In this document: positions 32,484-36,039 of the stretch, piece after piece
How the letters are laid out: every line of letters starts with the position of its first letter
Position numbering within the stretch: the stretch's first letter is position 1
Position numbers and translations under genes: made by a program
Notes under the pieces: model-generated
Told to the model about the DNA's origin: nothing
What the model saw: the letters and a program-made list of their open reading frames with translations, nothing else
The model's database searches: none
DNA from: Sphaerotilus sp.
GTDB taxonomy: Bacteria; Pseudomonadota; Gammaproteobacteria; Burkholderiales; Burkholderiaceae_C
DNA: 36,039 bases
Reading direction: 5' to 3'
NCBI RefSeq assembly: GCF_013299175.1
Contig: NZ_JAAFKF010000037.1
Span: 1 to 36,039, forward strand

Positions 32484-33824
32484 TCAGGCGTAAGCGCGCA
32501 GCTTGGCGGCCACCGGGACGTTGGCATCACCGGCGTTCTCGGTGACGATGTAGTCGAACTTGTACTTCGAACCAGCCGGGGCCTTGACCCACTGCGTGCC
32601 GATCAGCGGCGTGGCGCAGGCGCCCGGCACCGGTCCCTTGGTGAAATCGACCTTGCCCACCGTGGTCGTGGTCACCAAGGAGCCGAGGGCCTTGGCCACG
32701 CTGGCCTTGTCCTTCGGATTGGTGCTGGCCTTCAAGGCTTCGAAGCCGGCGTCGAGCAGCGACATCGACGCGCCGAGCTGCTGGTTCCACTGCTTGTTCG
32801 CGGCCTTTTCGTAGCCCTCGGCCAACTGCAGGCTGCTCACACCGGTCAGCGGCGACTTGTAGGGGAAGGTCTTGTGCCAGTAGCAGGCGCTGGAGAGGTT
32901 GAAGCCCAGCGGTCCCAGGGCCTCGACGGTGGACGGGAACAGCCCGGTCTTGGCCACCTGGACGATCTTGAAGTTCTTCGCGAGGCCCTGCTGGGCCGCC
33001 TGACGCCAGAACGTGGCGAAGTCCGGCGGGATCGGGAAGGTGTTGAAGATGTCGCACTTCTCGGCCTTGAACTTCGCGATCTGGGCCGAGAAATCGGTGG
33101 TGCCCGTCTCGTAGGGGCCGGCGTCCACGATGGTGAAGCCGGCCTTTTGCAGCGCCGGCGCGAGGCTGGCGCGGATGGCGTTGCCGTCGGCGTCGTTCGG
33201 GTAGAGCGCCGCCACCTTCTTGTTGGTGGACAACTGGCCCCACTGCGAGGTGTAGGCCTTGACGAACTCGCCGACGCCGAACGAGAAGTGGAAGGTCCAC
33301 TTGAACGGCGAAGGCTCGCCCGGCTTGGCGCCGCGGCCGAAGTACCAGGCTTCCCAAGGCGTCACGGTCGAGAGGCAGGGCACGCCCGCCCCCTCGCAAG
33401 CGTCGGCGACCGGGTTGACGGTCTCGGGTGCCGACGTGACCAGGATCAGATCGACCTTGTCGGCGTTGATGAGCGTCTTGGCCAACTGGCTGGCGCGGGC
33501 CGGATCGGACTGCGTGTCGCGGTCCAGGATCTCGACCGCGTACTTCTTGCCACCCACGGTCAGGCCGTCCTTCAACGCCTTGCGCGCCAGTTCGAGCACG
33601 TAGCCGTCGGCCTCGCCGAAGCCGGCCAGTGCGCCGGTGCGCGGGCTGATGAAGCCGACCCGGATCGTGTTGGCGCCATCGGCCCCCTGGGCAAAGATGG
33701 ATGCGGGGTTCAGCAGGGCCAAACCGACCGCACCACCCGCGCCGAGCATGGTCCGTCGCGAAGGGAGTGCCTCGGTGCTGTCTGCAGCGTTGGCTGTCGG
33801 GAGGCTTTTGTCAATTGCAGTCAT
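32484..33824 (-). CDS. Periplasmic substrate-binding protein of the Liv-type importer
   Basis: A 446-residue type-I periplasmic binding protein (Peripla_BP_6). The N-terminus has a twin-arginine-like signal, PSRRTMLGAGGAVGLALL, ending near IFAQGADGA, so Tat export is likely. The mature part starts with TIRVGFISPRTGALAGFGEA. Further parts are LILVTSAPETVNPVADACE and KKVAALYPNDADGN. AGGAG precedes the ATG at 33824. It is co-transcribed with the SDR upstream and the ATPases downstream. Solute cannot be told from sequence, but it should be the island substrate. Confidence 0.92.
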   Translation of the reverse strand: MTAIDKSLPTANAADSTEALPSRRTMLGAGGAVGLALLNPASIFAQGADGANTIRVGFISPRTGALAGFGEADGYVLELARKALKDGLTVGGKKYAVEILDRDTQSDPARASQLAKTLINADKVDLILVTSAPETVNPVADACEGAGVPCLSTVTPWEAWYFGRGAKPGEPSPFKWTFHFSFGVGEFVKAYTSQWGQLSTNKKVAALYPNDADGNAIRASLAPALQKAGFTIVDAGPYETGTTDFSAQIAKFKAEKCDIFNTFPIPPDFATFWRQAAQQGLAKNFKIVQVAKTGLFPSTVEALGPLGFNLSSACYWHKTFPYKSPLTGVSSLQLAEGYEKAANKQWNQQLGASMSLLDAGFEALKASTNPKDKASVAKALGSLVTTTTVGKVDFTKGPVPGACATPLIGTQWVKAPAGSKYKFDYIVTENAGDANVPVAAKLRAYA

Positions 33825-33853
33825 GTCTGTCTCCTGGTGGTTGTGAAGAAAGG

Positions 33854-34657
33854 TCAGCTCACCGTCATCGCGCCGTCGGCGACGAGTTCGGCGCCGGACA
33901 TCCAGCGCGAAAGATCAGAGGCGAGGAACAACGCCAGGTTGGCGATGTCGCTCGGCAGGCCGGTGATGCCCAGCGGATGCGCCGCCTTCATCTGCGTGTA
34001 GGCGTCGTCGCGGTCCTTGAACATGCCAAGGCCCACGAAGTCGTTGAGCAGCTTCTCGCCCATCTCGGTTTCCACGAGGCCCGGATGGATCGAGTTCACC
34101 CGGATGCCATAGCCGAGCCGGCCGAATTCGACCGCGGCGGCCTTGGTCAGCAAGCGCACCGCCCCTTTGGACGCGGAGTACACGCCCAGACCGGGCGTGC
34201 CGATCAGGCCGGCCACCGACGACAGGTTGATGATGCTGCCGCCCTTGCCGGCGCGGCCGTCCGGCTTCATCGCCCGCACCGCGTGCTTGTGGCCGATCAG
34301 CACACCGGTCACGTTCACGGCGAGCAGCTTCTGGATGTCGGCGACGGTGATGTTTTCGAGGAAGCAGGTCTGCTCGATGCCGGCGTTGTTGACCAGGATG
34401 TCCAGGCCGCCGAAGCGGTCCAGCCCGGTGTCGAGGAACGCGATCCACTGGTCTTCGTCGGACGTGTCGTGCGCGACGAAGAGGGCCTGTCCGCCAGCAT
34501 CGCGAATCTGCTGTGCGACGTGCTCGCCCCGCTCGGCCTGCACGTCGCCCAGGACCACCCGAGCACCTGCCTTGGCCAATGTGCGGGCAATCTCTGCGCC
34601 GATGCCGCCTGCAGCACCGGTGACGGCCGCAACTTTTCCACTCAAGTCGATCATCAT
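33854..34657 (-). CDS. SDR-family alcohol dehydrogenase/oxidoreductase
   Basis: A 267-residue classical SDR. The cofactor motif TGAAGGIG is near residues 14-21, with LGD afterwards favouring NAD(H). NNAG lies in ILVNNAGIEQ. The catalytic Ser is in INLSSVAGL and Tyr-x-x-x-Lys in VYSASKGAV. IHPGLVETEM follows. Two ATGs in a row (34657 and 34654) have GGAG upstream; 34654 has the better spacing. It is first in the import operon, 29 bases before the binding-protein gene. It may oxidise a secondary alcohol to the ketone used by the carboxylase (inference); 3-hydroxyacid or sugar oxidation are alternatives. Confidence 0.9.
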   Translation of the reverse strand: MMIDLSGKVAAVTGAAGGIGAEIARTLAKAGARVVLGDVQAERGEHVAQQIRDAGGQALFVAHDTSDEDQWIAFLDTGLDRFGGLDILVNNAGIEQTCFLENITVADIQKLLAVNVTGVLIGHKHAVRAMKPDGRAGKGGSIINLSSVAGLIGTPGLGVYSASKGAVRLLTKAAAVEFGRLGYGIRVNSIHPGLVETEMGEKLLNDFVGLGMFKDRDDAYTQMKAAHPLGITGLPSDIANLALFLASDLSRWMSGAELVADGAMTVS

Positions 34658-34801
34658 GTGTCTCCATCGCGCCGGTCGGTGGGACTCACGGTTCCCACTT
34701 CGATGTCCTTGCGCGGTTTGTTTTTCCTCGATCCGGGATGCGGTGAGGGATTGGCGTGAATGATGTGTTCCCGAGCAGGCGAAGCAGTAGCCCTCTCGAA
34801 C

Positions 34802-34824
34802 GGGATTTCACCGCGTGAAATCCC
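34802..34824. promoter_or_regulatory. Candidate IclR operator in the divergent SDR-quinone oxidoreductase promoter
   Basis: Perfect 10-base arms GGGATTTCAC (34802-34811) and GTGAAATCCC (34815-34824) surround CGC. The core TTTCAC-N3-GTGAAA matches the site at 21286-21300. It lies 41 bases before the quinone oxidoreductase ATG and about 145 before the SDR ATG. The remainder of the 208-base gap holds only a weaker repeat, GTGGGA (34679-34684) with TCCCAC (34693-34698), and no gene. Confidence 0.7.
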
Positions 34825-34865
34825 ACTGACCAACCCACCAAGCAACCAATGAAACGGAGCATCCG

Positions 34866-35852
34866 ATGAAAGCGGCTTACTACGAACAGACCGGCCCGGC
34901 CGAGCAAGTGCTCGTCGTGGGGGAGGTGCCGGACCCGCAGCCCGCGGCCGGGGAGGTGCGCGTTCGGCTGGAGTGGTCCGGCGTGAACCCGTCCGACGTG
35001 AAGGCACGCTCGGGTGCGCGCGGCCCGGACATGCCGTTTCCGCGGGTCATTCCGCACAGCGACGGCATGGGGGTCATCGATGCGGTCGGTGCCGAGGTCG
35101 ATCCGGCACGCATGGGTGAGCGTGTCTGGCTCTGGAACGCGGCCTGGGGTCGGCCGTTCGGCACCGCGGCGGAGGGCATCTGCTTGCCCGTGCAGCAGGC
35201 CGTTCCTTTGCCCGCCAACGTGCCAGGAGAAGCCGGCGCGTGCCTGGGCATTCCTGCGCTGACAGCCTTGCACGCCGTGCTGACCGATGGCGGCGTCGAA
35301 GGGCAGCGTGTCCTCGTCGCGGGCGGCGCGGGCGCGGTCGGCCACTACGCCGTGCAGTTCGCGCGCTTGCTGGGCGCGCGGCAGGTCATCACGACCGTCA
35401 GTTCACCGGCAAAGGCGGCGTTGGCGCGGGCCGCGGGCGCCGATGTGGTGATCGACTACCGCACCGAATCCGTCATCGAGCGCGTGCGAGAGGCCACGCA
35501 GGGCCACGGCGTCGATCGCGTGATCGAAGTGGATGTCGCGGCGAATGCGGCGATCGACATGGAGGTGGTGCGGCCGGACGGTCAGTGGGTGGTCTACGGC
35601 AGCGGCGCCAGGCAGTTCACCTTGCCGTTCTTTCCGATGATTGCGCGCAACTTCGGTGTGCGGTTCTTCATCGTCTACCACCTGAGCGAAGCGGACCGCC
35701 GCCGCGTGGTCAGGGTGCTGACCGACTTCCTGCAGCGCGGGCTGCTGCAGCACAACATCGCGGTGAAGCTGCCCTTGGCTTCGATCGCGCAGGCGCACCG
35801 TGCGGTCGAAAGCGGGGCCGTCAGCGGCAACGTGGTGCTGTCGCTGGGTTGA
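34866..35852 (+). CDS. NADPH:quinone reductase / zinc-independent MDR oxidoreductase
   Basis: A 328-residue medium-chain dehydrogenase/reductase of the quinone oxidoreductase branch. MKAAYYEQTGPAEQVLVVGE is the N-terminal pattern. VRLEWSGVNPSDVKARSG marks the catalytic domain, without the cysteine zinc ligands of alcohol dehydrogenases. VLVAGGAGAVGHYAVQFARL is the nucleotide-binding motif at about residues 144-163. It may reduce an enone or quinone, or act on an unsaturated intermediate of the island pathway. Divergent from the SDR/import operon and preceded by the shared palindrome. GGAG lies upstream of the ATG. Confidence 0.9.
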   Translation: MKAAYYEQTGPAEQVLVVGEVPDPQPAAGEVRVRLEWSGVNPSDVKARSGARGPDMPFPRVIPHSDGMGVIDAVGAEVDPARMGERVWLWNAAWGRPFGTAAEGICLPVQQAVPLPANVPGEAGACLGIPALTALHAVLTDGGVEGQRVLVAGGAGAVGHYAVQFARLLGARQVITTVSSPAKAALARAAGADVVIDYRTESVIERVREATQGHGVDRVIEVDVAANAAIDMEVVRPDGQWVVYGSGARQFTLPFFPMIARNFGVRFFIVYHLSEADRRRVVRVLTDFLQRGLLQHNIAVKLPLASIAQAHRAVESGAVSGNVVLSLG

Positions 35853-35876
35853 CCCGCCGCGGGCGCACCGGTCCTG

Positions 35877-36039
35877 TCAGGCGCTGGCCAGTGCGTGGTG
35901 TGGCGCGACCATCGGCGACAGTCCGTGCCCCAGCAGCATCGACGCCCGGAACCGGTGGTGCCCGTGGCGGTGGCGGGCGCGGGTGCGGGCGGCGCTGCCC
36001 ATGGTCTGGCGCAGCGGGGCGGCCTCCACCAGCCGGGCG
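35877..36039 (-). CDS. Probable glycosyltransferase, C-terminal fragment
   Basis: An open frame enters from the right edge and stops at 35877-35879. The 53 visible residues contain ARLVEAAPLRQTMGSAARTR, which resembles the C-terminal helix of group 1 (GT4) glycosyltransferases (LlxDPxLRxxMGxAAR), then a His/Arg-rich stretch and an unconserved tail. The rest lies outside the window, so sugar and acceptor are unknown. It converges on the quinone oxidoreductase gene with 24 bases between. Confidence 0.5.
   Translation of the reverse strand, partial: ARLVEAAPLRQTMGSAARTRARHRHGHHRFRASMLLGHGLSPMVAPHHALASA

Overview
The window looks like chromosomal DNA of a high-GC betaproteobacterium of the order Burkholderiales. 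Pointers are the LiuR-type MerR regulator with TTGACGT/ACGTCAA operators, the pyrophosphate-type phosphofructokinase, the DUF2868/DUF3482 pair, the DUF4197 protein and the PaiB-type flavin protein. The Sphaerotilus/Leptothrix neighbourhood is my best guess from protein style, but no rRNA or tRNA gene is present to confirm it. No CRISPR array, insertion sequence, integrase or tRNA gene was seen.

Region 1 (1-7194). The window opens inside a chromosomal ParA/Soj gene and then has a convergent metallo-beta-lactamase-fold hydrolase. A LiuR-like MerR regulator follows, with two striking palindromic operators, one on each side of it. Downstream is a co-directional acyl-CoA metabolism cluster: hotdog thioesterase, beta-carbonic anhydrase, acetyl-CoA acetyltransferase, SDR and acyl-CoA dehydrogenase. 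A decayed fragment resembling DUF4062 and a TlpA-like thioredoxin gene close the region.

Region 2 (7195-20427). This mixed block holds a 1561-residue CHAT (caspase-like) protease carrying a pseudo-hydrolase domain, followed 21 bases later by a TRAFs-binding/DUF4071-like protein that seems to have lost most of its N-terminal domain. Next come DUF4197 and a PaiB-like gene whose DNA contains five perfect DnaA boxes in one orientation. PPi-dependent phosphofructokinase, a phosphoethanolamine transferase and the two-gene membrane/GTPase pair DUF2868-DUF3482 complete it.

Region 3 (20443-35852). This is a self-contained catabolic island. An IclR regulator faces a tightly overlapping operon: biotin carboxyl carrier, biotin carboxylase, a divergent pyruvate-carboxylase-like carboxyltransferase, HAD phosphatase, acetoacetyl-CoA synthetase and a Tm-1-like/UPF0261 protein. 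A strong shared terminator separates it from a converging operon that encodes an SDR, a periplasmic binding protein and the LivG-LivF-LivH-LivM importer. A quinone oxidoreductase gene diverges from that operon. The same palindromic core, TTTCAC-N3-G(A/T)GAAA, occurs in both divergent promoter regions at the two ends of the island, which suggests one regulon. My working model is import of a small compound, oxidation to a ketone, biotin-dependent carboxylation to a beta-keto acid, and activation to a beta-ketoacyl-CoA. This is the best candidate here for an undescribed system. The window ends in the C-terminus of a probable glycosyltransferase on the minus strand.
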